Positions 1 to 9,085 of a DNA stretch of 64,000 bases are shown here, one piece after another. A model generated the notes under the pieces. That model ran no database searches. It was given only the letters and a program-made list of their open reading frames with translations, and was not told where the DNA came from. Each line of letters begins with the position of its first letter. The stretch's first letter is position 1. The position numbers and the translations under genes are program-made. The DNA is taken from assembly GCA_021732085.1 (NCBI GenBank), contig JAKFVQ010000027.1, positions 1 through 64,000 of the forward strand, given 5' to 3'. This stretch comes from Candidatus Obscuribacterales bacterium. GTDB taxonomy: Bacteria > Cyanobacteriota > Vampirovibrionia > Obscuribacterales > Obscuribacteraceae.

Positions 1-1796
1 CACCGACGTCGCCAACATCGCCGACGACACCAACGTCGCCAACATCGCCAACGACACCAACATCGCCAACAACACCAACGTCGCCAACAACACCAACGTC
101 GCCGACAACTCCAACGTCGCCAACATCGCCGACGACACCAACATCGCCAACAACACCAACGTCTCCGACAACACCAACATCGCCGACAACTCCAACGTCG
201 CCAACGACACCAACATCGCCAACGACACCAACATCGCCAACAACACCAACGTCGCCAACGACACCAACGTCGCCGACGACACCAACGTCGCCAACGACAC
301 CAACGTCGCCAACGACACCAACGTCGCCGACAACACCAACGTCGCCGACGACACCAACGTCGCCGACAACACCAACATCGCCAACGACACCAACGTCGCC
401 AACGGTACCCGCTGCACCACTCGGTCCATTGGGACTTGGCTCAAGTTTCAATAACCTAAGCATTCTGAATCTTGGTCCGCAGATCATTCCGAACTCCTGC
501 GCTGGATTCATGATTGTTGGCTTGCCTGACAGTTACATTCAGGCTGAGGCTAACTCGCAGGTTGATATTGCTGAAGACCACGGTATTAAACTGCAGCGAG
601 GACAAATGGTCGCTCGCGGTGGTCGGCATGGACTAAAAGTTAGAACCAAACTCGCCAACATTCATCTCCAACCGAAATCTGTTGCTTTGGTTGAAAGTAA
701 GTCTGGACAGTCCGAGAAAATTACTGTTCTGGAAGACAATTCTGCGCAAGGGGTCGCCGTTCAAGCCGGTGGGCAGACCTATGGCGTGAAGGCTGGTGAG
801 GGTCTGCTCTTGAGCGCTGTCATCGAAGCGAAAGCAAATCGAAGACATACTCATCAAGCAGTGGTATCGAATTACCCCGTTGATGTTTTGAGAGTCGCTG
901 TTCATCTCCCTGAGTTGCTTGAGTACAACGTATTATTCCAATGCACGCCACACATATTCAGAAACAAACTTGAGAAGAAGCCTGGTCCACAACGCGGGCT
1001 TGCTGCCGGACCAATCCGCACAAGTTGGAATCCGAATGTGCAGCCCTGCACTGGATGTCTGAAATCTACAGTTGCGCAGTCCCCAGATACTTCCGAGCCT
1101 GTTCCTTTATTAACAGGACAAGTACAAACCTGGAACGTGATTCATGATCGCCCGCAGCAAAAGTTGAAACCGAGTGTTCAGGCGACAACCGCAGCGATGC
1201 CGCACCAATTCCATATTGCGCCCGGGTCACAGGTGCTTCCGGTAGGCGCGAATCATTATAAGTTTGACCGTGGATCAATCATGGTGAAAGCAAACAGTCC
1301 TGTAAGATTCGATACTCCGAACTGTTCAGTTACGGCCCAGACCGATTCGGCAGTTATAATCACCGCCGCCGAAGGAGTGACTCGCGTTCTTGATCTCGTT
1401 GACCGCAAGCGCGATACTACCGTGAACATAGGCAAGTTCGTCGCAACACTGCGTCCGGGACTTGAAACTAGTGTCGTGACGAGTCCGCAGACAAGCACGA
1501 ACGGCGAAGCGCTCGTTTGGTCCGATGGCTTGGCGCGTCGAGATGTCCGCACCATCTTCTTCAATGATAAGTTCAGTGTGGTTGAGTCTGAGTTCTCTTA
1601 TCTTTCAGCTATGGGAAGGCATCCGCTTCTACGGGAGGCGCGAGCTTCCAAGTCACAAGCCGATAAGAAGCTGTTTGCGCAAATCATGAAGAATGCGGCC
1701 AGCATTTTGATGGCTGTGGATAGGCAAAAAGGACCGTATTCTGTGCCTGAAAGATCAACTCAAACTGCAAGTTCTAAACCTGAAGGTACGCAGTAA
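1..1796 (+). CDS. FecR-like domain protein with Pro-Thr-Ser repeat stalk (5' partial)
   Basis: The frame is already open at base 3 and runs through the repeat to a stop at 1796, so the start lies outside the window; a TTG at 429 is just an internal Leu. The first 135 or so visible codons are a nine-base tandem repeat reading Pro-Thr-Ser or Pro-Thr-Thr, as in surface-protein stalks. The following ~460 residues contain two segments that look like FecR-type beta domains: one near bases 600-840 (GGRHGLKVRT, then VKAGEGLLLS) and one near bases 1260-1480 (GSIMVKANSP, then VNIGKFVATLRPG). FecR-like domains occur in signalling and envelope proteins; the partner here is unknown. No membrane segment is visible in this part. 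The stalk-plus-domain layout suggests an exported protein, but that is inference. Confidence 0.7.
   Translation, partial: PTSPTSPTTPTSPTSPTTPTSPTTPTSPTTPTSPTTPTSPTSPTTPTSPTTPTSPTTPTSPTTPTSPTTPTSPTTPTSPTTPTSPTTPTSPTTPTSPTTPTSPTTPTSPTTPTSPTTPTSPTTPTSPTTPTSPTVPAAPLGPLGLGSSFNNLSILNLGPQIIPNSCAGFMIVGLPDSYIQAEANSQVDIAEDHGIKLQRGQMVARGGRHGLKVRTKLANIHLQPKSVALVESKSGQSEKITVLEDNSAQGVAVQAGGQTYGVKAGEGLLLSAVIEAKANRRHTHQAVVSNYPVDVLRVAVHLPELLEYNVLFQCTPHIFRNKLEKKPGPQRGLAAGPIRTSWNPNVQPCTGCLKSTVAQSPDTSEPVPLLTGQVQTWNVIHDRPQQKLKPSVQATTAAMPHQFHIAPGSQVLPVGANHYKFDRGSIMVKANSPVRFDTPNCSVTAQTDSAVIITAAEGVTRVLDLVDRKRDTTVNIGKFVATLRPGLETSVVTSPQTSTNGEALVWSDGLARRDVRTIFFNDKFSVVESEFSYLSAMGRHPLLREARASKSQADKKLFAQIMKNAASILMAVDRQKGPYSVPERSTQTASSKPEGTQ
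3..404 (+). repeat. Nine-base tandem repeat coding for (Pro-Thr-Ser/Thr)n
   Basis: About 400 bases are built from the unit CCAACGTCG with third-base and codon variants (cca/ccg, acg/aca, tcg/aca). Because the unit is nine bases, every copy keeps the frame as P-T-S or P-T-T. The array runs off the left edge, so its full length is unknown. It ends where the coding frame turns to Pro-Ala-Ala-Pro-Leu at about base 408. Confidence 0.95.
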
Positions 1797-1916
1797 TCTT
1801 ATGGATAACTGATGCTGCCCGCGGGCTGCTGATGCAATCTAACGGGGCATTGAATATGCAAGACAACGTATCAAGCCCGATTGCTACCCATTTGCTACTG
1901 CAAACCGACGATCGAA

Positions 1917-1975
1917 GTCGGCGGGACGCCGGCGGTCCCAGTAGGAGCAGCCATCAAAGCAGGCTGGAAGCCTGC
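1917..1975. repeat. Dispersed palindromic repeats (two types)
   Basis: The gap after the FecR-like gene holds two small palindromes. Bases 1917-1941, read on the minus strand, give CTGGGACCGCCGGCGTC and then CCGCCGAC, nearly identical to 54371-54395. Bases 1959-1975 form a perfect 7-bp stem (GCAGGCT/AGCCTGC) around GGA, followed by CTCCCAT; similar sequence occurs at 16867-16892 and 51581-51600. Both behave like small interspersed repeats rather than coding sequence. Confidence 0.65.
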
Positions 1976-2030
1976 ATCTCCCATTACGTTCCATTCTGCT
2001 AGGTTACCGAATCGTGCGGACCGAGGTAAT

Positions 2031-2696
2031 TCAATCCCACCAGAGGGTTATTCTTTTCTCTTCCAGAATTTCTTGGGCGAGATCTTCCAAATCTCCCATA
2101 CCTTGATCGATTAGATCCGGACAGAAGTCATACAAGTCGGCCGCAAGTGTAGCGGGATCTCGAGGTGCTGTTCGCAAATCGAATTCTACTAAGTCAGTTT
2201 CGGCATGAAAGATGTCGATGCCGAATTCATTGTCGTATTGTTGCAAACGTCTGATGATATCTTCTGTTGAAAGGTCGTAGTTGCATGCATCAGTTCGTGC
2301 AAGTCGCACGATATCAAACTGATTATTTCCTGGACCCACAACGATCTCTATTCCGGAATTGATATCAGGTCCGAGCCAGTTTGTTGTGCCCATGAAGGCA
2401 ACGAAACCTTTCGGCAATTCGGATCGAATCAATGAAAGGCAACTGTAAGCAAGGCGTTCCCCTGCCTGAATATCCTCGATGTCGAAGTCGGCATCGTCAG
2501 CGTCTCCTGACTCGTTCTGGGAATCGTCGAAATATACGGCAAGCGCTTTTTGAATCGCCGATGCTTCCTTGAGAATAACAGACATGCACTCGTGTGTCGT
2601 ATCTCGACCAAAATCGATGTGGCTATAGTTCAGAGTTTCACATCCTGTGATGCGAGAAAACATTGGGCCGAGGCTGGATTTCCATTCGCTAGTCAT
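2031..2696 (-). CDS. DUF4253 domain protein
   Basis: A 221-residue soluble protein. Its C-terminus carries the typical DUF4253 ending: DPATLAADLYDFCPDLIDQG, then a DLEDLAQEI helix and a closing LWWD. Upstream DUF4253 features are also visible (LQQYDNEFGIDIFHAETDLVEF). The family has no established biochemical function and often occurs in bacteria that also carry immunity-type small proteins, so a role cannot be assigned. The N-terminal 110 residues are not recognised. The start is 22 bases after the stop of the TPR/coiled-coil gene on the same strand, so the two are probably co-transcribed. The Shine-Dalgarno match before ATG 2696 is weak. Confidence 0.75.
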   Translation of the reverse strand: MTSEWKSSLGPMFSRITGCETLNYSHIDFGRDTTHECMSVILKEASAIQKALAVYFDDSQNESGDADDADFDIEDIQAGERLAYSCLSLIRSELPKGFVAFMGTTNWLGPDINSGIEIVVGPGNNQFDIVRLARTDACNYDLSTEDIIRRLQQYDNEFGIDIFHAETDLVEFDLRTAPRDPATLAADLYDFCPDLIDQGMGDLEDLAQEILEEKRITLWWD

Positions 2697-2718
2697 GTTT
2701 GCGTTTCACTTTCTATTC

Positions 2719-5700
2719 TTAGTAGGCAGCTAGCAGTCTTTCGCTTTCTTGTCGTGCTGTGGAGACTAAGGGATTGTCGCTTCCCAGAACCATTGAGCGA
2801 ATATACAGTTCTTCTTCAAATAACGGCCGGGCATCGGCTGTTACTCCTTGAGCAAGGCAGCAAAGCGCCAGGTCGTGAGCGCTTTGAGCAACGCTCAAAT
2901 TCGTGTCGCCAAGAACTTCTTTGCGTTTTGCCAACACAGTCCTTAGAATTTCTTCCGCCTCTTGATGGCTGAGCAAAGCATTCAATAATGCGCCGACACT
3001 GTTCATCGACTCCAGGGTGTCAGGATGCGATTCGCCGAGAATGTTCTTTCTTATATTGAGTGATTTCTCCATAAGTGGCAATCCCTCTGCCAATTGAGTG
3101 TCATCACCCATGGTGCCCTTCTTGAAGCAGAGCTTGCCAAAGTCGTGCATTGATTGCGCGGTATCCGGGTGGTTCTCGGTGAGTGTCGTTTTACGTATGA
3201 AGAGTCCCTGGCTCAGGTTGCGCTTCGCATCATCAAAGTTATCCAGTGCAAGATTGAGGCAGCCGAGTTGGTTAAACGCTGCTGCAGTTTCAGGATGGCG
3301 TTCTCCTAGAGTCTTCTTGCGAATTGAAAGGCAATGCTCAAGAAGCGGTTGAGCTTCTGCGTAGCGTCCCATTCTCTCTAACAAAGTACCGTAGTGGAGC
3401 AATGTTTGTGCATAGATCGGATGGTCTTCGCCGAATCTTTCTTTGCGGAAGCTCAGCGCCTGCGTAAAGAGATTCTCTGCTTGAGCGAGCTTGTCTTGTT
3501 TCAAATACAGCACAGCAATGTCGCTTTTGCTTTGTGCAACATCGGCGTGCTCATCACCGAAGATCTTCTTCCTCATGCCGAATGCCCGTTCAAGCATGAT
3601 GGTGGCATCGTTGTACGCGCCTTGAGCCACATAGAGAAGACCGAGATCGTGGCAAGTCTGCGCGGTAGCACGGTGCTCGTCTCCCAGAACCTGACGCCGC
3701 ATTTCGAGCGCTTCTGTCAAAACTCTTTTCGCTTCTTTGTAATTCGCTCGTCTGATGTACAACTGCCCGAGATCATTTAGTGTGTTTACTGTGTCAGGAT
3801 GGTTCTGACCGAGTGCCATCAGTCTGCGTACAAGCGCTTGTTGAAAGGTCTCCTCGGCATCGCCATACTTACCGCGTTGCACAGAAATTAAAGCTAGTTT
3901 GTGCAAGATTTCGACCACGGCAAGGTGTTCGCGACCCATTACTTCCTCTAAAGTTGGAAGGGCCGCGCGGTAATGTTTTTCTGCCTCAGCATATTTGCCT
4001 TGTTCATAGAGGCGATTTCCATCCTGTGTGAATGCTTCCGAGAATGGCTGTTCCACTGTCGCTTGTGTATCGAATCCGAAGCTCGGAGTCATAGGTAGAC
4101 CCTTCGCTTCCATTTCCATTAATCGCTCTGTCGAAGCATCGAGCTGTTCGACTGGTCTTGCGCGTTCGGCTTCTTCAATTAGCTGACGCGCTTCTTCATC
4201 TCGCTGGAAATCTATCTTCTGGATTTCTGCACTGCTCTGTCTGTTCATCCCGCTCAGTGCAGCGAGCTTTCGTTCAGCAGCTTCTTTAGCAAGCGTCTTG
4301 CTGTCTACTGAACCGCTAGCGGCAGCAGCCGCTGCTTTTTGTGACTCTTCGGCACGACGCTTGGCTTCTTCCTCATTACGGCGTCTAGCCTCTTCCGCTA
4401 TGCGGCGTTTAGCTTCTTCATCGGCGTTTCGCTTAGCGTCTTCATCAGCTTTGCGTTTTGCCTCTTCTTCGGCACGACGTTTAGCTGCTTCTTCATCGGC
4501 TCTGCGTTTTGCTGCCTCTTCCTCAGCGCGACGTTTGGCTGCTGCCTCTTCTTCAGCGCGCTGCTGAGCTTCTTCCTCTTCTCTTCGCGTATCATGGCTG
4601 GAGCCTCCGCCGAAAAGATTTCCAAATAATCTTGCCTCGGCTTCCTTAGCCTCCTTATCGCGCAATTCATCTTCTGTGAGTTCTCTGGCGCTTTCTGTCT
4701 GTCGCTTTTCTTCGTCCTCTTTCATGCGCCGCTCGGCGTCTTCTTTCATTCGCCGATCATATTCTTCTAATTGACGCTCTGCTTCTTCCTGCAAGCGCCT
4801 TTCTTCTTCCTCTTCGCGGCGCCGTTGCTCCTCTTCCTGCCGAATTCGTTCTTCGGCTTGACGTTTGCGCTCAGCCTCTTCGGCTTGACGTTTGCGCTCA
4901 GCTTCTTCGGCTTGACGTTTACGCTCAGCTTCTTCGGCCTGACGTTTGCTCTCGGCTTCTTCGGCCTGACGTTTGCTCTCGGCTTCTTCGGCCTGACGTT
5001 TGCTCTCGGCTTCTTCGGCTTGACGTTTGCGCTCAGCTTCTTCGGCTTGACGTTTGCTTTCAGCTTCTTCGGCTTGACGTTTGCTTTCAGCTTCTTCGGC
5101 TTGACGTTTGCTCTCGGCTTCGTCGTCCTGACGTTTGCGCTCAGCTTCTTCGGCTTGACGTTTGCTTTCAGCCTCTTCGGCTTGACGTTTGCTCTCGGCT
5201 TCTTCAGCCTGACGTTTGCTTTCGGCTTCGTCGTCCTGACGTTTGCGCTCAGCTTCTTCGGCTTGACGTTTGCTTTCAGCTTCTTCGGCTTGACGTTTGC
5301 TCTCGGCTTCTTCAGCCTGACGTTTGCTTTCAGCTTCTTCGGCGACACGTTTGCGCTCGGCTTCTTCGGCTTGCCGCTTGCGTTCAGCCTCTTCCTTCTC
5401 CTTATCCGCGTCCGAATCGGATTTGTTATGCTCGGCTACTTTCTGACCGAGCTGATGCACTGGAACTGCTTCCCATCCTGGACCCGAGGGCATCTCCATT
5501 CCGGGAAAGGCCGATGCGCCGGTTGCAGGCGTCGCCGGTTGCGAACTCGAAGGTAAGAAATCTTGTTTGGCAGTCGGTTGTGCGTCGTTTCTGATGTTAA
5601 TATCGCTCTGGATAGTGCGTCCCAGAAGTGGTGAACTTGGATTGCTCGCCATGATTCGCTTAACGCCGTTGACGATGTCATCGTCATTCATGAACGAAAG

Positions 5701-6090
5701 CGCGAACTCAATTGCTTTAGTTGCTTCTTGATTGTGTCCGATAAGGGGTAGCAGTTGAGCAGCGATATGTACTTCAGTCGCCTTCGACTGCTGTTCGAGT
5801 TGGCTGTTCAAAGCCTCAAGCGCGATATTCGATTGCATTTCAGCAAGAGCCCGTTGCTCGCGGAGCGCGTCTTCTTGTTGCTTCTTCGTGATCAAGTTGT
5901 GCTGATCGAGTAATTCTTTCTGCCTCTCGAGCATCAGCTCAAGATGGCTATTGAGCGTCTCTTTGAATGCAGTAATAGTCTTTTCCTGCTGCCCTTCCAT
6001 CCACTCGGTGTATTTTTTGAAAGTTTGCATGATGACGAAACATAGTCCGCCCACTGCACCGGCTACTATTATTGCTGCTGCCAATTCCAT
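2719..6090 (-). CDS. Membrane-anchored coiled-coil and TPR protein with TolA-like repeats
   Basis: The start at ATG 6090 is preferred because it follows AGGA and puts a membrane helix (LAAAIIVAGAVGGLCFVIMQ) at the very N-terminus; the frame stays open upstream to 6153 but reads like non-coding DNA. After the anchor comes a helical segment of about 200 residues. Next is a long charged coiled coil built of a nine-residue unit (EEAE[S/R]KRQA), coded by 4843-5395, with more KRRAEEEA-type coil to about 4300. The C-terminal 430 residues are kinesin-light-chain-type TPRs (for example AEKHYRAALPTLEEVMGREH and YGDAEETFQQAL). The design is that of a cytoplasmic scaffold tethered to the inner membrane. 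Binding partners are unknown. Confidence 0.8.
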   Translation of the reverse strand: MELAAAIIVAGAVGGLCFVIMQTFKKYTEWMEGQQEKTITAFKETLNSHLELMLERQKELLDQHNLITKKQQEDALREQRALAEMQSNIALEALNSQLEQQSKATEVHIAAQLLPLIGHNQEATKAIEFALSFMNDDDIVNGVKRIMASNPSSPLLGRTIQSDINIRNDAQPTAKQDFLPSSSQPATPATGASAFPGMEMPSGPGWEAVPVHQLGQKVAEHNKSDSDADKEKEEAERKRQAEEAERKRVAEEAESKRQAEEAESKRQAEEAESKRQAEEAERKRQDDEAESKRQAEEAESKRQAEEAESKRQAEEAERKRQDDEAESKRQAEEAESKRQAEEAESKRQAEEAERKRQAEEAESKRQAEEAESKRQAEEAESKRQAEEAERKRQAEEAERKRQAEEAERKRQAEERIRQEEEQRRREEEEERRLQEEAERQLEEYDRRMKEDAERRMKEDEEKRQTESARELTEDELRDKEAKEAEARLFGNLFGGGSSHDTRREEEEAQQRAEEEAAAKRRAEEEAAKRRADEEAAKRRAEEEAKRKADEDAKRNADEEAKRRIAEEARRRNEEEAKRRAEESQKAAAAAASGSVDSKTLAKEAAERKLAALSGMNRQSSAEIQKIDFQRDEEARQLIEEAERARPVEQLDASTERLMEMEAKGLPMTPSFGFDTQATVEQPFSEAFTQDGNRLYEQGKYAEAEKHYRAALPTLEEVMGREHLAVVEILHKLALISVQRGKYGDAEETFQQALVRRLMALGQNHPDTVNTLNDLGQLYIRRANYKEAKRVLTEALEMRRQVLGDEHRATAQTCHDLGLLYVAQGAYNDATIMLERAFGMRKKIFGDEHADVAQSKSDIAVLYLKQDKLAQAENLFTQALSFRKERFGEDHPIYAQTLLHYGTLLERMGRYAEAQPLLEHCLSIRKKTLGERHPETAAAFNQLGCLNLALDNFDDAKRNLSQGLFIRKTTLTENHPDTAQSMHDFGKLCFKKGTMGDDTQLAEGLPLMEKSLNIRKNILGESHPDTLESMNSVGALLNALLSHQEAEEILRTVLAKRKEVLGDTNLSVAQSAHDLALCCLAQGVTADARPLFEEELYIRSMVLGSDNPLVSTARQESERLLAAY
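4843..5395 (-). repeat. 27-bp tandem repeat coding for a charged coiled coil
   Basis: About twenty copies of a 27-base unit encode the nonapeptide EEAESKRQA or EEAERKRQA. The near-identical copies create a spurious long open frame on the opposite strand. The unit resembles the helical regions of TolA and IgA-protease-like proteins, but homology cannot be claimed from such biased sequence. Confidence 0.9.
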
Positions 6091-6229
6091 TCTGAGACAT
6101 TCCTGACTGTCTAGGTGATACTTATCGGACGTAGGGCGGCGAACCCCGCGCATGCGCCCCTACGCGCTTACGTACCCCGGAAAAAGGAGGGTTAATCGCT
6201 GTTTGCCAGGTGGCGATACAGTTTCAGAT

Positions 6230-6254
6230 AAATCGGGCTGTTTTCAGCCGATTT
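6230..6254. terminator. Hairpin downstream of mnmD (possible terminator)
   Basis: AAATCGG and CTG pair with CAG and CCGATTT around a TTTT loop, with one bulged G. It lies 17-41 bases past the mnmD stop on the minus strand. No clear U-tract follows, so intrinsic termination is only possible. Confidence 0.35.
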
Positions 6255-6270
6255 CCTGCAAGAGTCCCCT

Positions 6271-7131
6271 TCAGGTGGTGGACTGCGGTGCGAGTTTACG
6301 TTTTTGTGCTTGCTCGTCGTATCGCCGATTGATAATTGCTCGCCGGTCCAGCGTGAATTCTGGATCTCTGTAGGGAACAGCTGATATGGTAGCCAGGCGG
6401 GCGATCTCCTCATCCTCCATATCGAAATATTCGAAATCATTTTGCCCTGATTGTTTTGGAATGAAAGCGATGGTGCCGCCTGTTTTCTTTCCGACAATCG
6501 CTGTGCGGGCAATTTGAAAACCTGCATCGAGAAACGCTCCTCTAACCGCAGTTGCCGCACTATAGGTCAGCACTGCGCCCTGTTTTGGGAGTAGCATCTT
6601 CTGATAAAGCAGGAAGATGTCCAAGGTCCACAATTGGGGCACTTTATTGGGTGAAAAGGGATCATGAAAAACGAGATCATAGTCCTCGTCGGAGCTTTTT
6701 GTTGCAATCATCGTGGAAAGTTGATCCGGCAGGGAGCGATTGTGTAATCGCAGTTCCACACTTAGGTTGCCATAACTAACTCGTTTTTGCAGTTCGAATT
6801 TCTCTGCGAGTCTGCGAAATTTGTCATAGCGGAGCACTACCGGTAGTGCTTCGATTAGATCCGGATTGATATCTATTGCATCAATGGTTATCGCGCATTT
6901 TATATTTCTTTCAATCGCTTCGGCCAGAAGTACAAAGCTGTTATAACCGAGGCCGAAACAAGCATCCACAAGATGTAGATGCCCGGTTCTTTCCAGGTGC
7001 TTCAGAACGCCAGAGGCTTGAACATAGCTCAGCAGAGCTTCTGTGTAAGCGCCGGCTCGATTGTGATAAAGCTCGCGAGTTTCGCTGTCTTGCAAGCTGA
7101 GTGATCCATCTGCTGTTTCGACGAATTGCAC
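6271..7131 (-). CDS. mnmD: MnmD-like tRNA U34 methyltransferase
   Basis: A 286-residue SAM-dependent methyltransferase of the MnmC N-domain/MnmD family (Methyltransf_30). In this family it converts 5-aminomethyl-2-thiouridine at tRNA position 34 to the 5-methylaminomethyl form. Visible features are the SAM-binding motif VDACFGLGYNS (residues 55-65), the acidic strand IDAIDINPD, the active-site-type block DLVFHDPFSPNKVPQLWT, and the C-terminal TYSAATAVRGAFLDAGF followed by GKKTGG. The FAD-dependent oxidase half of bifunctional MnmC is absent, as in stand-alone MnmD. The start is GTG 7131 behind AAGGA. It sits nine bases after the kinase stop, so it is probably the last gene of that operon. Confidence 0.82.
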   Translation of the reverse strand: MQFVETADGSLSLQDSETRELYHNRAGAYTEALLSYVQASGVLKHLERTGHLHLVDACFGLGYNSFVLLAEAIERNIKCAITIDAIDINPDLIEALPVVLRYDKFRRLAEKFELQKRVSYGNLSVELRLHNRSLPDQLSTMIATKSSDEDYDLVFHDPFSPNKVPQLWTLDIFLLYQKMLLPKQGAVLTYSAATAVRGAFLDAGFQIARTAIVGKKTGGTIAFIPKQSGQNDFEYFDMEDEEIARLATISAVPYRDPEFTLDRRAIINRRYDEQAQKRKLAPQSTT

Positions 7132-7140
7132 GGAAAATCC

Positions 7141-9069
7141 TTAGTTAATTGCGGCGGCGCGCTTTTCCATTGGCGCAGCTTCTGCGTCTCTGCCGGCGGC
7201 TCTCAGCAACGCGGCATAATCTTCAAGGCATGTTTTGACGAGATCGCCATTACTGCCGCACTCGGATTCGGCCAATGATAAGGCTTCTTTTGCGAGGGCT
7301 TCGCCTTCGGCAATCTGCCCCTTCGCTGTATAGACGCGAACCATATTGCACTCAGCTAAAATCAGTCCGGATTTCTCCTTGCCACCACAAACGCGCGCTA
7401 CTTCCAGCTGCTTCGCGAAATATTTTTCTGCTTCCTTGAATTTCTGTTGTTGAACGCAAGTTGCGGCAAGCAGTCCATACATCGCAGGCAGCGCCGCTGC
7501 GTTTTTTCCTGATGCGGACTCGCGTAGTTCAATTGCTTTTTTGATCAGTTTTTCTGCAAACGCGTTGTGGTTATGCTGATTGCATAATGCTGCTGCTGCA
7601 TTGAGTCGGTAGATAACCTGTTCGTATGTCTCCGGATCTCCGCCATGTTTCATGGGCTCCGGTGCCTCAGCCAGAGCAGCTTCCGCCATGCGCTCCAACT
7701 CGGAATTGCTAACTCCATAATTCTGCGTCAATTCATTTTGGATAATTCGTTGTTGTTTAAGTCGGGCTTCCTGCATTCCGAGGTAGTTGCCTTGTCTTTT
7801 GTAAATGCGGGCAAGCAACTCAAGCGTCTTGCTCTGGGTCATTTCATCGTCGTTCGTTTTCTCAGCCCATTCCATTGCTTTGATCGCGGACTGCTCTGCG
7901 TCTTTCAATTTCCCGCGATCGAAAAACACTTGTGCGCTGTACATATTTTTTTGCCAGCCATATTTGACGAAAGTGGGGTACGCATAGCTTGCTGCAAATG
8001 CCAACAACAGTGCAGCAATCAATCCCCAAGTCACCATTTTGCTAATAATTCGATGGCGCCGGGCGAATTCCCTTTTGACCATGGCGACCCGGCCACTAAG
8101 GCTTGGATTGGCATTGGTCGAAGATGATTTCAATTTCTGGATATCATCTATAAAATCATTGAGGTCGTCATATCTGTCCGCCGGATTCTTTTCCAACATC
8201 CGGAAAACTATCTCTTCGAGCCTCGCCGGAATCTCCACATGTGGTGCAACCTCGCCAAACGGACGCGGGATTTCGGTGATGTGCAGGCGCATTGTATCCA
8301 TCGCAGTCTTGCCCATATGGGCAGGACGCCCGACCAGCGATTCGTAGAGAACAGTCCCCAGTGAATAAATATCGGAGCGCTTGTCCAAGGTCTTTCCCTG
8401 GCACTGCTCCGGGCTCATGTAGAGCGGGCTGCCAAACACTTCACCTGTTTGTGTGAGACGTTGGAGTGAATCCTCCCCATCAAGAACTTTGGCAATCCCA
8501 AAATCAACTATTCGTGCAAAGTCGTTTCCGTCCGGCCCATCTGAAAGCATTATGTTACTCGGTTTCATGTCGCGATGAAGTACTCCGACATGATGTGCTG
8601 CTGCCAGACCGGATGCAACTTGAATGAAAATATCAATCGCGCGTTCGTAAGAGAGGCGCCCAACAACTTCTAATTCGTCCTGAAGACTGCGCCCGTCGAC
8701 AAGATCCATGACCAGATAGACTTGTCCGTTTGGCTCCATCCCGAAATCATGGACCTGTACAACATTCGGATGTGAGAATGTGCCTGCGATCCACGCTTCT
8801 TGTTGAAAGCGTTTTAGAGAATTTTGATCCGTCGCCAGATGCGAAAACAAAACCTTTAGAGCGAGCATGCGTTTCATCAGCGTATGCTCGGCCTGATAGA
8901 CGGAACTCATTCCACCTCGACCAAGCAGCGAAATAATCTTATATTTGTCAGCGAGTGTTTGGCCGATTAATGGATCGTCAATGCTGTCAAACTCGGCTTG
9001 GTTAAAGTTGCGAGTCGTGGGCGCTGACTTAGCCGATACGTTGTTTAGTGGTTCTTGCTGGCTGCTCAC
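7141..9069 (-). CDS. Membrane Ser/Thr protein kinase with C-terminal TPRs
   Basis: Hanks-type kinase of 642 residues. The glycine loop LGRGGMSSVYQAEH begins near residue 49 and the ATP lysine is K72. The catalytic loop HRDMKPSN is at 165-172, DFG at 189-191, and an SPEQ activation-segment motif follows. The kinase domain ends near residue 310. A membrane helix (WGLIAALLLAFAASYAYP) follows at about 345-365, and then about 280 residues of TPR-like helices, presumably outside the cytoplasm. All catalytic residues are present, so it should be active. The start is GTG 9069, 16 bases after the oxidoreductase stop, with no strong ribosome site. Its targets are not evident from the neighbours. Confidence 0.93.
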   Translation of the reverse strand: MSSQQEPLNNVSAKSAPTTRNFNQAEFDSIDDPLIGQTLADKYKIISLLGRGGMSSVYQAEHTLMKRMLALKVLFSHLATDQNSLKRFQQEAWIAGTFSHPNVVQVHDFGMEPNGQVYLVMDLVDGRSLQDELEVVGRLSYERAIDIFIQVASGLAAAHHVGVLHRDMKPSNIMLSDGPDGNDFARIVDFGIAKVLDGEDSLQRLTQTGEVFGSPLYMSPEQCQGKTLDKRSDIYSLGTVLYESLVGRPAHMGKTAMDTMRLHITEIPRPFGEVAPHVEIPARLEEIVFRMLEKNPADRYDDLNDFIDDIQKLKSSSTNANPSLSGRVAMVKREFARRHRIISKMVTWGLIAALLLAFAASYAYPTFVKYGWQKNMYSAQVFFDRGKLKDAEQSAIKAMEWAEKTNDDEMTQSKTLELLARIYKRQGNYLGMQEARLKQQRIIQNELTQNYGVSNSELERMAEAALAEAPEPMKHGGDPETYEQVIYRLNAAAALCNQHNHNAFAEKLIKKAIELRESASGKNAAALPAMYGLLAATCVQQQKFKEAEKYFAKQLEVARVCGGKEKSGLILAECNMVRVYTAKGQIAEGEALAKEALSLAESECGSNGDLVKTCLEDYAALLRAAGRDAEAAPMEKRAAAIN

Positions 9070-9085
9070 TTAATGAGTTTATGCC

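Noticed and set aside
429-1796. TTG at 429 as the start of the first gene
   Set aside because: The frame is open upstream through the whole Pro-Thr-Ser repeat, so TTG 429 is an internal codon.
4771-5556. 261-codon plus-strand frame rich in FFGLTFAL repeats
   Set aside because: It is the antisense of the 27-bp coiled-coil repeat in the minus-strand TPR protein; it has no ribosome site and an implausible composition.
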